Below are positions 24,009 through 31,669 of a stretch of DNA of 35,058 nucleotides, piece by piece (the first letter of the stretch is position 1; every line of letters begins with the position of its first letter). The DNA comes from Flavobacterium psychrophilum (GTDB lineage Bacteria; Bacteroidota; Bacteroidia; Flavobacteriales; Flavobacteriaceae), in the NCBI GenBank assembly GCA_943325515.2, contig CALPPS020000015.1, forward strand, positions 1-35,058, written 5' to 3'. The notes beneath the pieces were generated by a model that saw only the letters and a list, made by a program, of their open reading frames with translations, was not told the origin of the DNA and searched no databases. The position numbers and the translations under genes were made by a program.

Positions 24009-25271
24009 TTATTTTTTTGATTTTATTTCTTTAAACAACCCTATTTGTATTGAAAACAAGACAATTATTAATGCCATAATAAAATCTACTGAAATTCTTA
24101 AAAAGACTAAATTTTGAAAGGTTAAAAACCCTAATTTATTGGACACAAAAATAGATAATAAATACAAAAATGCTGATATTAAAAATGAATAGTTAAATTT
24201 ATGTATGCCTCCAAAGGCAACAAGCCCACAACTGCCTAAAATAGTTGTTATGGCAATAATTGGAATCAATATTGATAATTCTCTGAGTAAATAGTCATAT
24301 TTAATTATCGCTTGTCCTCCAAGTAAGTTTAACAATTCGGCCGAAAAAAAGTAAACAAAAATATTAAAAACCAATGCTAAAATAAAAGTAGCTATTAATA
24401 GTTTAACCAATTTGTTTTTATCTTGAGAACTTACAATACTAGGGAAAAATGATTGTTGAATAACTTCAAACAAAAAAACAAAAACAAAAATAATTTTAGA
24501 ACTTAAATCAAACCCAGACACTAAATTTTTTGTAAACAATTTACCAATGATAAAAATTGTCCCAAAATTCATAAATAAAGTGGATGTTTTTCCTAAATAA
24601 AATAAGAATCCGTCTGAAAAATAATTTAGTAATTCTATTTTTTTTGCAAATAAAAACTTAACTTTTGAAATCTTTACTAAAAAATAAATTCCTAAAAAAC
24701 CATATATAATACTTGAAAACAATAGAATATAAATATATCTGAATATATGATTAGGATTTTTAATAAATAAATAAGTTCCAATTATTAAAACACCTTTAGC
24801 TATTAAGGTAGTGATTGAAAGGAATTTCATTTTTTGAATTCCTTGAAAATACCATAACGGAAAAAAAACATCACCAATTCCTATGCATAACATTAGGAAA
24901 AAATATTTTGAAAACTCTTTAATATCAAAAACATAAAGTAAAACTGCCATTATAAAAAAACTGCTTAAAAACAATAAAAATTTAAGCGTTAAAACCGTAG
25001 AAATTATTTTGTCAGTTTCGAGTTTATCATCTATTTTTTCAATTATTTTTTTAACAATAAAAATGTCGAATCCGAAATTAATAAATACTACAAAGTATTG
25101 TATAAAAGATTCTATCCACGTAAGAGTTCCATAATTATGTTCACCTAAAGCTCTAATTAAATAACTAACTAAAAAATATTTTGCAAAAACATTAGAGAAT
25201 TTTATTATCCCTATGTGGAAAAAATTTACAACTATCTTGTTATTATAAATGTTATTTAATTTGCTTCTCAT
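24009..25271 (-). CDS. wzx: Oligosaccharide flippase (Wzx)
   Basis: A 420-residue polytopic protein of the MOP/PST family with about twelve membrane segments. N-terminal features typical of Wzx are FSNVFAKYFLVSYLIRALG and HNYGTLTWIESFIQYFVVF, and GFDIFIVKKI follows. The rest is a run of hydrophobic helices separated by short basic loops. It should move the completed lipid-linked repeat unit across the inner membrane. The ATG at 25271 is used; a TTG directly before it is in frame but falls in the string TAAATTTG. A -7 element at 25369-25362 gives an 80-90 nt leader. It begins the wzx-lipoprotein-wzy-ligase operon. Confidence 0.87.
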   Translation of the reverse strand: MRSKLNNIYNNKIVVNFFHIGIIKFSNVFAKYFLVSYLIRALGEHNYGTLTWIESFIQYFVVFINFGFDIFIVKKIIEKIDDKLETDKIISTVLTLKFLLFLSSFFIMAVLLYVFDIKEFSKYFFLMLCIGIGDVFFPLWYFQGIQKMKFLSITTLIAKGVLIIGTYLFIKNPNHIFRYIYILLFSSIIYGFLGIYFLVKISKVKFLFAKKIELLNYFSDGFLFYLGKTSTLFMNFGTIFIIGKLFTKNLVSGFDLSSKIIFVFVFLFEVIQQSFFPSIVSSQDKNKLVKLLIATFILALVFNIFVYFFSAELLNLLGGQAIIKYDYLLRELSILIPIIAITTILGSCGLVAFGGIHKFNYSFLISAFLYLLSIFVSNKLGFLTFQNLVFLRISVDFIMALIIVLFSIQIGLFKEIKSKK

Positions 25272-25353
25272 CAAATTTATAATGTGAAATTTATATTTTT
25301 TTAAAGCTGAAAATAGTTTAATGCTTATAATTCAATTAAAAAAAATTTAGTAA

Positions 25354-25361
25354 TATATTTG
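25354..25361 (+). promoter_or_regulatory. Promoter -7 element facing the remnant at 25381
   Basis: TATATTTG matches TAnnTTTG, 19 nt before an ATG at 25381 that now opens only an 8-codon frame. It is immediately adjacent to the minus-strand element at 25362-25369. Confidence 0.4.
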
Positions 25362-25369
25362 CAAATCTA
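25362..25369 (-). promoter_or_regulatory. Promoter -7 element of the wzx operon
   Basis: Minus-strand TAGATTTG matches TAnnTTTG, 90 nt before the wzx ATG at 25271. It abuts the plus-strand element, making a near-palindrome TATATTTG/CAAATCTA. Confidence 0.5.
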
Positions 25370-25380
25370 TACTATTAAAC

Positions 25381-25532
25381 ATGAATTCAATCCATAAACA
25401 ACTATAATTACAGGAAATTATTTCCTAGAAGATAAGGAAATTGGACTATATACTGCACAATTTTCTTACTTCGTAGTTGAAGACAGATATGAAGTAAAAA
25501 TTAGCGAAAAATTATCTCGCATAAATCCATAG
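25381..25532 (+). pseudogene. Possible decayed small gene with its promoter still present
   Basis: The ATG at 25381 gives MNSIHKQL and a stop. In another frame from 25398 the sequence reads on as ITGNYFLEDKEIGLYTAQF, then SYFVVEDRYEVKISEKL, ending SRINP and TAG at 25532. A small frame change near 25400 would join the two into a protein of about 50 residues. The promoter-like element 19 nt upstream of the ATG supports a former gene. I do not recognise the product, and the amino-acid composition is the only evidence for coding, so this is tentative. Confidence 0.35.
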
Positions 25533-25773
25533 ACTCTTCTAATCTTTTCTCGTTTTCATTTTCAAAAATTAAATGAACACGTGGATTTTCAGCATCAACC
25601 CAGTAATCATAGGTTCTTTCTGAAAACATTTTTTTTAACAAGGTGTTTGCTGACTTGCCTTGCTCAAAGTAAAGCAATTGCCTTTTTTGAAATATTTCAC
25701 TTGAAATAATATAATCTGTTTTTCTATCAATAATTACGTAAAAAACAGATAATTTTCCGTTATAATGGAAATT
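25501..25773 (-). pseudogene. 5'-truncated gene remnant downstream of rmlD
   Basis: A 90-codon open frame with protein-like composition, running from just inside the rmlD 3' end to TAA at 25501. It contains NGKLSVFYVIIDRKTDYIIS, LYFEQGKSANTLLKKMFSE, YDYWVDAENPRVHLIFENEN and LEESMDLCEIIFR. There is no ATG until MFSER near the middle, and the frame simply begins at a stop overlapping rmlD, so the N-terminus appears lost. It overlaps antisense to the end of the remnant at 25381-25532. The family is not recognised. A short functional product from an internal start cannot be excluded. Confidence 0.45.
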
Positions 25774-26623
25774 TTACGGATTTTAAGCTTTGTTCCCAAC
25801 TCTTAATCTCAATTACAAAGGTAGTCTTGATCTTTGTCTTATCCAAAACGCTAAACCCAGGACGAGTGGCTGGAGTTGGAAAACTTATTGTTGGAATTGG
25901 TTTTAAATCTATATTGATATTATTTACTTCAAATATTTTTTTAGCAAAATCATACCAGCTAGATTGTCCCTCGTTGCTAAAATTATAGATGCCAAAATTG
26001 TCGGTTGTCGGTTGTCGGTTGTCGGTTAGAATAATATGAACTAGAGCTTCTGCTAAATCGACAGCATTTGTGGGTGTTCCTATTTGATCATTTACAACCG
26101 AAACTGAATCTCTTTCTGAAGCCAATCGCAACATGGTTTTCATAAAATTATTTCCAAACTGAGAATAAACCCAAGATGTTCTAATAATGAAATGTTTTAA
26201 CCAAACTTCTTGGATGGCTTTCTCACCAACTAATTTAGTCTGTCCGTAAACGCCTGTTGGATTAGGAAAATCATTTTCGGTGTATGGTTTTGAAGCATTA
26301 CCATCAAAAACAAAATCAGTAGAAACATGAAGCAAAACAGTTGAATATTGATTGCATACTTCAGCTAAATTTCGGGTGCCAATCACATTAATTAAATTTG
26401 CTCTTTCCGGCTCGCTTTCGGCTTTATCAACTGCTGTGTAAGCTGCTGTGTTAATACAGTAGTTTGGTTTGTTTTTAGAAAAAACAGAATCGCAATTTCC
26501 TAAATTAGTTATATCTAATTCAGAAGATGAACAAAAAATAAAATTAATATTAGGATAATTTGGTGCAATAAATTGCAAGCTTTGCCCTAATTGTCCGTTG
26601 CTTCCTGTTACTAAAACTACCAT
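25760..26623 (-). CDS. rmlD: dTDP-4-dehydrorhamnose reductase
   Basis: A 287-residue SDR that performs the last step of dTDP-L-rhamnose synthesis, reducing dTDP-4-keto-L-rhamnose with NADPH. It has the N-terminal VTGSNGQLGQSL (residues 5-16), INTAAYTAVDKAESEP (58-72), HVSTDFVFDG (99-108) with the catalytic Tyr-x3-Lys at GVYGQTK (124-130), and the C-terminal PATRPGFSVLDKTKI. Residues 200-209 (TDNRQPTTDN) are an insertion encoded by a (GTCGGTT)4 tract, where relatives normally pass directly from the strand to the NFSNEG-like motif. The gene overlaps rmlC by 7 nt. The insertion lies in a surface loop position by motif order and is presumably tolerated. Confidence 0.94.
   Translation of the reverse strand: MVVLVTGSNGQLGQSLQFIAPNYPNINFIFCSSSELDITNLGNCDSVFSKNKPNYCINTAAYTAVDKAESEPERANLINVIGTRNLAEVCNQYSTVLLHVSTDFVFDGNASKPYTENDFPNPTGVYGQTKLVGEKAIQEVWLKHFIIRTSWVYSQFGNNFMKTMLRLASERDSVSVVNDQIGTPTNAVDLAEALVHIILTDNRQPTTDNFGIYNFSNEGQSSWYDFAKKIFEVNNINIDLKPIPTISFPTPATRPGFSVLDKTKIKTTFVIEIKSWEQSLKSVKFPL
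26000..26027. repeat. (GTCGGTT)4 heptanucleotide tract inside rmlD
   Basis: Four exact tandem copies of GTCGGTT fill 26000-26027. Because seven is not a multiple of three, gain or loss of one copy would frameshift rmlD; copy numbers 1, 4 and 7 keep the frame. The tract encodes RmlD residues of about 200-209. Confidence 0.9.
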
Positions 26624-27168
26624 GCTTTTTTGGCGTTTTGTATCGTTGGCTGAATTTTATCTTTTTCAGAAATAATTAGGTTTTCAAAAGGAAATTTCCA
26701 ATCGATATTAATGCTAGTATCGTTGTATATAATTCCGCCTTCTGATTCTTTATTATAAAAATTATCACATTTATAAAAGAACGTTGCGTAATCACTCAAA
26801 ACTAAAAATCCATGAGCAAATCCTCTTGGAACAAAAAATTGTTTTTGGTTTTCGCCTGTCAATAAAACTGATTCATATTGACCAAATGTTCGAGAACTAG
26901 GCCTTATATCAACTGCAACATCTAAAACTTCTCCATGCAAAACTCTTACTAATTTAGCTTGAGCATGTTCACCAATTTGATAATGTAGTCCACGTAAAAC
27001 TCCTTTTGATGAAAAAGACTGATTGTCTTGAACAAAATGAACGTTTTGGTCAATTGCAATCTGAAAAGTTTTTTCGTTAAAACTTTCCATGAAATAGCCT
27101 CTTTCGTCTTGAATGACTTTTGGTTCAATAATAAAACAACCATCTAGTTTTGTTGGGATAAAATTCAT
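26617..27168 (-). CDS. rmlC: dTDP-4-dehydrorhamnose 3,5-epimerase
   Basis: A 183-residue cupin enzyme, the third step of dTDP-L-rhamnose synthesis. Landmarks are DERGYFMESFNEKTF (residues 21-35), VLRGLHYQ with catalytic His62, LVRVLHGEVLDVAVDIR (73-89), FFVPRGFAHGFLVLSD (111-126) and the tyrosine region YATFFYKCDNFY with Tyr132. Length is normal. Its ATG directly follows the rmlA stop and its end overlaps rmlD by 7 nt, so the three rml genes form one translationally tight unit. Confidence 0.96.
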   Translation of the reverse strand: MNFIPTKLDGCFIIEPKVIQDERGYFMESFNEKTFQIAIDQNVHFVQDNQSFSSKGVLRGLHYQIGEHAQAKLVRVLHGEVLDVAVDIRPSSRTFGQYESVLLTGENQKQFFVPRGFAHGFLVLSDYATFFYKCDNFYNKESEGGIIYNDTSINIDWKFPFENLIISEKDKIQPTIQNAKKAW

Positions 27169-28026
27169 TTATATCAAGCTAAGTAAATGTTTTCCGTAAC
27201 CACTTTTAAGTAATGGTTCAGCTATTTTTTTTAATTGTTCTTTATCAATACAACCCATTTTAAAAGCAGCTTCTTCTATGGATCCAATTTTTAATCCTTG
27301 TCTCTCTTCTATGACTTGAACAAATTGACTGGCTTGCATGAGTGAATTGAAAGTTCCTGTGTCAAACCAAGCTGTTCCTCTATCAAGTATACTTACTTTG
27401 AGTTTTCCTCTGTTTAAGTACTCCTTGTTTACGTCTGTAATTTCAATTTCGCCACGGTGGCTTGGTTTAATATTAGCGGCAATTTCAACCACATCATTGT
27501 CATAAAAATATATACCTGGAACAGCATAATTAGATTTTGGTTTTTCCGGTTTTTCTTCAATAGATAAAACTTTTCCGTTTTCATTAAAATCTACCACGCC
27601 ATAACGCTCAGGATCATGTACATGATAAGCGTAAATAATTCCACCATCCGGATTATTGTTGCTTTGTAATAATTCTGCTAAACCTGTTCCGTAAAAAATA
27701 TTGTCACCAAGGACCAAGGCCACTTTATCATTTCCTATAAATTCTTTTCCTATGATAAATGCTTCTGCTAATCCATTGGGATGCTCTTGTACAGCATATT
27801 CAATTCTGCAACCCAGTCTTGAACCATCTCCCAATAATTGCCTAAAGAGAGGTAAATCATGTGGTGTTGAAATAATCAAAATCTCTCTAATACCAGACCA
27901 AATCAAAGTTGATAATGGATAATAGATCATAGGTTTATCATAAATTGGCATAAGCTGTTTACTAACGGCTAATGTTAATGGATGTAATCTAGTGCCGGAA
28001 CCACCAGCTAAAATAATTCCTTTCAT
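27169..28026 (-). CDS. rmlA: Glucose-1-phosphate thymidylyltransferase
   Basis: A 285-residue nucleotidyltransferase, the first step of dTDP-L-rhamnose synthesis (glucose-1-phosphate plus dTTP). The signature [16 protein letters not shown] (3-18), [17 protein letters not shown] (23-39), [10 protein letters not shown] (about 105-114), [20 protein letters not shown] and [15 protein letters not shown] are all present. Length is standard for the short RmlA type. It sits 7 nt downstream of the Wzz-like gene. No rmlB, the second step, occurs in the window, so that gene must be elsewhere in the genome. Confidence 0.96.
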   Translation of the reverse strand: MKGIILAGGSGTRLHPLTLAVSKQLMPIYDKPMIYYPLSTLIWSGIREILIISTPHDLPLFRQLLGDGSRLGCRIEYAVQEHPNGLAEAFIIGKEFIGNDKVALVLGDNIFYGTGLAELLQSNNNPDGGIIYAYHVHDPERYGVVDFNENGKVLSIEEKPEKPKSNYAVPGIYFYDNDVVEIAANIKPSHRGEIEITDVNKEYLNRGKLKVSILDRGTAWFDTGTFNSLMQASQFVQVIEERQGLKIGSIEEAAFKMGCIDKEQLKKIAEPLLKSGYGKHLLSLI

Positions 28027-28033
28027 TGTATAA

Positions 28034-29044
28034 TTAGTTTGAAACCCGTTTTGAAGAATGTCTTCTGTAAAAATTCTTTAACAATTTAATACCAATAAAT
28101 CCAAAAAATATTAATAACGGGATAATAAATTTCATTTTCCCATTTACTCCATCAATATTCTTAACATTAATAATACTGCTGTTTTTCATTATGATTTGTT
28201 CATTATTTAACAGTTCGATTCTTTCATCACCTATTTCTCTTAGAAGATTATCCTTAGTTTTAATGACTTCGTTGAGCTCAGGGTTTTCACTAAAATAGAC
28301 CGATTTATCACTTTTTTGATTATTTGTGGTTGTTGAAGAAAATTTATTTAATAAATTGTCTATTTGTCCAATAATCACCTCATTTTGTTTCATTTTTGTT
28401 GTAATGTTATTAACATATACTTTTTGAAAATTTTTGTAATATTCATTAAGATTTAAGTAAGTCATTAATGGTTCGATAATGCTTTTATCTGTGACACGAC
28501 CAATAGTGCCGATATGAATAATATGGCGTTTATAATTTTTACTAGTTGTTTTTTCTTTGATTACCTGATTGATGTCGCCGTCTTCAGAAAGTAGTTTTAC
28601 TAACTCAAAATTTTGAGTGTTTTGAGAATTATTAAAAATCGTTGTACCACTGTTAACAAAATAGTACACATCAATTATAGGATCTATTTCTATTTTTAAT
28701 AAACTATTTGGTTTTTCTATACCTATTGATTTTAAGAATACCGTGTCTTTTTCTTTAATCTTTGATTCTATTAGATCTATTTTACCATATAAATAATCTA
28801 CACTTCCAAAATTAGGAGCTACTATTATCTCATGATCAAACTTGTTTGATGTCTCATCAAGGTAATAACCAATTCCAATTCCAATAATAAATAAAGAAAT
28901 AAAAATAACTATATTCCTTTTAAAGAATAAAAATCCTCTGAAAATACTAGATGAAATGTTCTCGAAAAAATTACCTATTTTTTTAGAAATCTGTGAGAAA
29001 TCTATTTCTTGATTATCCGAATTGTTTTGAGGTGTTGCGCTCAT
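28034..29044 (-). CDS. Wzz-like chain-length/copolymerase protein
   Basis: A 336-residue protein with the topology of polysaccharide copolymerases. It has a polar N-terminus, one membrane helix (about residues 45-64, [18 protein letters not shown]), a periplasmic region with a coiled-coil-like stretch (about 210-300, rich in charged and Leu/Ile residues), and a second helix near the C-terminus (about 307-325, [17 protein letters not shown]) followed by a basic tail. The proline-rich Wzz motif before the second helix is not obvious. Position between DUF6909 and rmlA in the polysaccharide operon supports the role. It is best regarded as Wzz-like and not as proven Wzz. Confidence 0.65.
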   Translation of the reverse strand: MSATPQNNSDNQEIDFSQISKKIGNFFENISSSIFRGFLFFKRNIVIFISLFIIGIGIGYYLDETSNKFDHEIIVAPNFGSVDYLYGKIDLIESKIKEKDTVFLKSIGIEKPNSLLKIEIDPIIDVYYFVNSGTTIFNNSQNTQNFELVKLLSEDGDINQVIKEKTTSKNYKRHIIHIGTIGRVTDKSIIEPLMTYLNLNEYYKNFQKVYVNNITTKMKQNEVIIGQIDNLLNKFSSTTTNNQKSDKSVYFSENPELNEVIKTKDNLLREIGDERIELLNNEQIIMKNSSIINVKNIDGVNGKMKFIIPLLIFFGFIGIKLLKNFYRRHSSKRVSN

Positions 29045-29052
29045 AAAAAAAT

Positions 29053-30747
29053 TTATTTTAAGTTAAAAATTTGTTCTAATATTTTAATAGTAATTAAATA
29101 AGTTGGCTTAACTCCTGTTGTCCCAAGACCGCCAGAGGCCAATGTGCTTCCGGTTTCCAATGGATTATCTGAGGCATAATAAGCATATCTTACCTTGACA
29201 TTTGGAGGGATACTTTTTCTGATTTTTGAAGCGGATTGAATTGCTTTTTGATAATAAGCGCCTTCCATTTCAAGGCCTATAACCTCCCAGGATGATTCGT
29301 GGAAAAATTTCAACAAATCTTTATTTTGAAGTGATGTTCCAAGCACCGTAACCATAGGTCCGGCAAAAACTGGAATATCATTACCATCAAACATTTCTGC
29401 TGTCAATTCATTTTTAAAAGGATAGTTATCTGCTGTGCCTTCATTTATATGCGCTGAAGGTATCATAATATCTCCTTTTCCTCCTTGAAGAATTCCTGCT
29501 TTCCCCATTATTGAAACTGATTCTACATCTAGAAAGGTTTTGTTTTTTCCATCATTATAGGGTTTCAGTAATTCGTCTATAGTCTCAAAAGCTTGCTCGC
29601 CAAAAGCGTAATCCATTACTATTAAAACAGGGCTTTCTTTGCCAACTTTAGCTTTTGGAAAACTTGATTTTGACCAATCAATTTTAGCAGTATCAAAAAT
29701 CTGAACATCAATATTTGTACCTGATTGCTGATCAGGAAGAGAAATCATGCCGTGTTTTAATGCAAAATCCTCTACCTTATTTCTCACTGGATCAGCGCCT
29801 GATTTGCTTAATTCTTCATAAATAAAAAAATCCGACTTATCTTTATACTTGGCCTTCAAAACTGTAGTTGCAAATAAAGAATTCATTACACTGTGCATAT
29901 TGGCACTAATTATATGAATTGGTCTTTCTAGAAGATTATTTGCTTTTAAAGTTTCTTTTATTGTAGTGGCCCAAATTTCTCCATGAATATGATGACCTAA
30001 ACGCTCTCTCAATATGGGACTGAATGTTATAGTTCTTTTATTATTATCAACAATTTCTTCTATGGCTAGTTTTCCTAACCAATAAATAACATGTAAAAAA
30101 CGATCTGGTTTTTCTTTTGTCCCAAAAGCTTCATAAATATTTAACACTTCTGAAAAACTTCTGCCTAATATATTAGCTGAATGAGAAATCGCAATTTCTT
30201 TTTCGGTCTGAGTTAATTTTTTGTTTTGTAAAACGGTTTGTTCTAGTTTTTGCCAATCGCGCGTTACCTCAACATCAATATCATCTAGTAAAACTCTGTT
30301 TTTTATTTTATGTGACTCTATAAAAATAAATGTCAAATGTGTCAAAATATCATAAATATCAGAACGTCCACGCGTGATTTCTACATTCATTTGTTCTTCG
30401 TCTATACGATAACAATTTCGGCGTCTTTTTGGCGGAACTATTGCTTGAAAATGTGATTTTGAATAACCTTCATCCGAAGTTAGATTGATATACCGACATT
30501 CTTCAATGCCTACAGGAAGTCTTTCTATAACATAAAGCAAACCGTTTAATTCTACCTTTTCCTCTGCAATACTTCCATAAATTTCTGGTCTTAGAGAGAG
30601 TAATGCTTCTCTTAACGTTTCTCCTGAAACACCCATTGGTTTATAGAAACCTCTGTTAAATAAATGTCTCATGGTAATATACAGTCGTTCTATAGCTCCT
30701 GACGACTCTTGCGCTCTTGAACGCGAAATATTCTTAATTTCTTTCAT
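29053..30747 (-). CDS. DUF6909 family protein
   Basis: A 564-residue cytoplasmic protein with no signal peptide or membrane segment, matching the flavobacterial DUF6909 family, which has no assigned function. The N-terminal part is helical and basic (SRSRAQESSGAIERLYITMR). The C-terminal third shows FAGPMVTVLGTSLQNKDL and GLEMEGAYYQKAI (about residues 491-503) and YYASDNP, which recall the purine/MTA nucleosidase fold (an E-M-E substrate motif). That resemblance is an inference from short motifs. It heads the Wzz-rmlACD operon behind its own promoter, 8 nt before the next gene, so it may be co-regulated with rhamnose supply. Confidence 0.75.
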   Translation of the reverse strand: MKEIKNISRSRAQESSGAIERLYITMRHLFNRGFYKPMGVSGETLREALLSLRPEIYGSIAEEKVELNGLLYVIERLPVGIEECRYINLTSDEGYSKSHFQAIVPPKRRRNCYRIDEEQMNVEITRGRSDIYDILTHLTFIFIESHKIKNRVLLDDIDVEVTRDWQKLEQTVLQNKKLTQTEKEIAISHSANILGRSFSEVLNIYEAFGTKEKPDRFLHVIYWLGKLAIEEIVDNNKRTITFSPILRERLGHHIHGEIWATTIKETLKANNLLERPIHIISANMHSVMNSLFATTVLKAKYKDKSDFFIYEELSKSGADPVRNKVEDFALKHGMISLPDQQSGTNIDVQIFDTAKIDWSKSSFPKAKVGKESPVLIVMDYAFGEQAFETIDELLKPYNDGKNKTFLDVESVSIMGKAGILQGGKGDIMIPSAHINEGTADNYPFKNELTAEMFDGNDIPVFAGPMVTVLGTSLQNKDLLKFFHESSWEVIGLEMEGAYYQKAIQSASKIRKSIPPNVKVRYAYYASDNPLETGSTLASGGLGTTGVKPTYLITIKILEQIFNLK

Positions 30748-30767
30748 TAATTATTTTTTCTAACCCG

Positions 30768-30775
30768 CAAATATA
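30768..30775 (-). promoter_or_regulatory. Promoter -7 element of the DUF6909-Wzz-rml operon
   Basis: Minus-strand TATATTTG matches TAnnTTTG, 20 nt before the DUF6909 start at 30747. Confidence 0.6.
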
Positions 30776-30788
30776 TGGTTTTTATAGT

Positions 30789-31667
30789 TTAGTTAGTTAA
30801 AACAAGGTTAATTGAGGGCTCGTAAACCATCATCTTTTCCGATGGGTTATTAACATTTTCTTTGATTTGTTTGTGCCATTTTCCTCCAAAAAAAGTATAT
30901 ATAAATTCTCTCTGAACGTAATTATATAAAATAAATGGATAATAGGTTTTTTGAATTTTAGTTAGATTGGTATTTAAATCTGTGATTGTTTTTTCTACTT
31001 TGTTTTTTTCGATGATAAGTTTTTCATAGCCAATGAATATTCCTGTTTTTGGCATTCTTAAATTCAAATCTGTGACGTCAAAATAAGTTTTTTTTACGCC
31101 CTTTTTTACGGAAACCAAAAAGTCTTTTGTCAATAATTCTTCACCAGGAAAACCATTGCTGTCAACACTGTAAAAATGAAGTTTAATAGTAGCACTTTCT
31201 ATTTCACTATCAGTAAAAATAGTGACTTGTTTAATGAATTTTGTCTTTTTATACTTGGAAATATAGGGGAAAAACTTAGCGTCAATTCTTGGTCCGTTAT
31301 CAAATGCTTGATAGGTTTCATTCTTTACGTTACCTATTTCAAGTTCCCTAGTTTGAAATCTTTTAGCTATTACAACTTCATCTAATCTAAAAGTAGTTTC
31401 TGTTAAAATTACTTTCTCCGCTTCTAACGCTTTTACTATTTTCTTTTCATAGCCCAAAGCTGAAAAAACAAGATTTTTGGCGTTATTAACATTGATTAAA
31501 AACGAACCATTTTCTTCAGATGTAGTGCCTATGTTTTCATTTTCTGCCCAAATATTAACATACGATATAGGTTTGTTATTTTCATCAACAACGATACCTT
31601 TTACCTGAGCTGTTACAGAAAAACTAATCAACATCGCCACCATCCACAAAACTCTTTTTTCTTGCAT
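30789..31667 (-). CDS. Exported carboxypeptidase-regulatory-like domain protein
   Basis: A 292-residue protein with a Sec signal peptide (MQEKRVLWMVAMLISFSVTAQ) followed by a CarboxypepD_reg-like Ig-type domain at about residues 22-100 (VKGIVVDENNKPISYVNIWA, then GTTSEENGSFLI). The remaining part is beta-rich with no enzyme motif and includes KTGIFIGYEKLII. There is no TonB plug or barrel and no T9SS sorting domain, so it is not a SusC-type receptor. It starts 2 nt after the GH3 stop and is last in the M23-SdpI-GH3 operon. A periplasmic or outer-membrane role is likely. Confidence 0.82.
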   Translation of the reverse strand: MQEKRVLWMVAMLISFSVTAQVKGIVVDENNKPISYVNIWAENENIGTTSEENGSFLINVNNAKNLVFSALGYEKKIVKALEAEKVILTETTFRLDEVVIAKRFQTRELEIGNVKNETYQAFDNGPRIDAKFFPYISKYKKTKFIKQVTIFTDSEIESATIKLHFYSVDSNGFPGEELLTKDFLVSVKKGVKKTYFDVTDLNLRMPKTGIFIGYEKLIIEKNKVEKTITDLNTNLTKIQKTYYPFILYNYVQREFIYTFFGGKWHKQIKENVNNPSEKMMVYEPSINLVLTN

Positions 31668-31669
31668 CT

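Noticed and set aside
26000..26027. CRISPR-like repeat
   Set aside because: Seven-base units are directly adjacent with no spacers.
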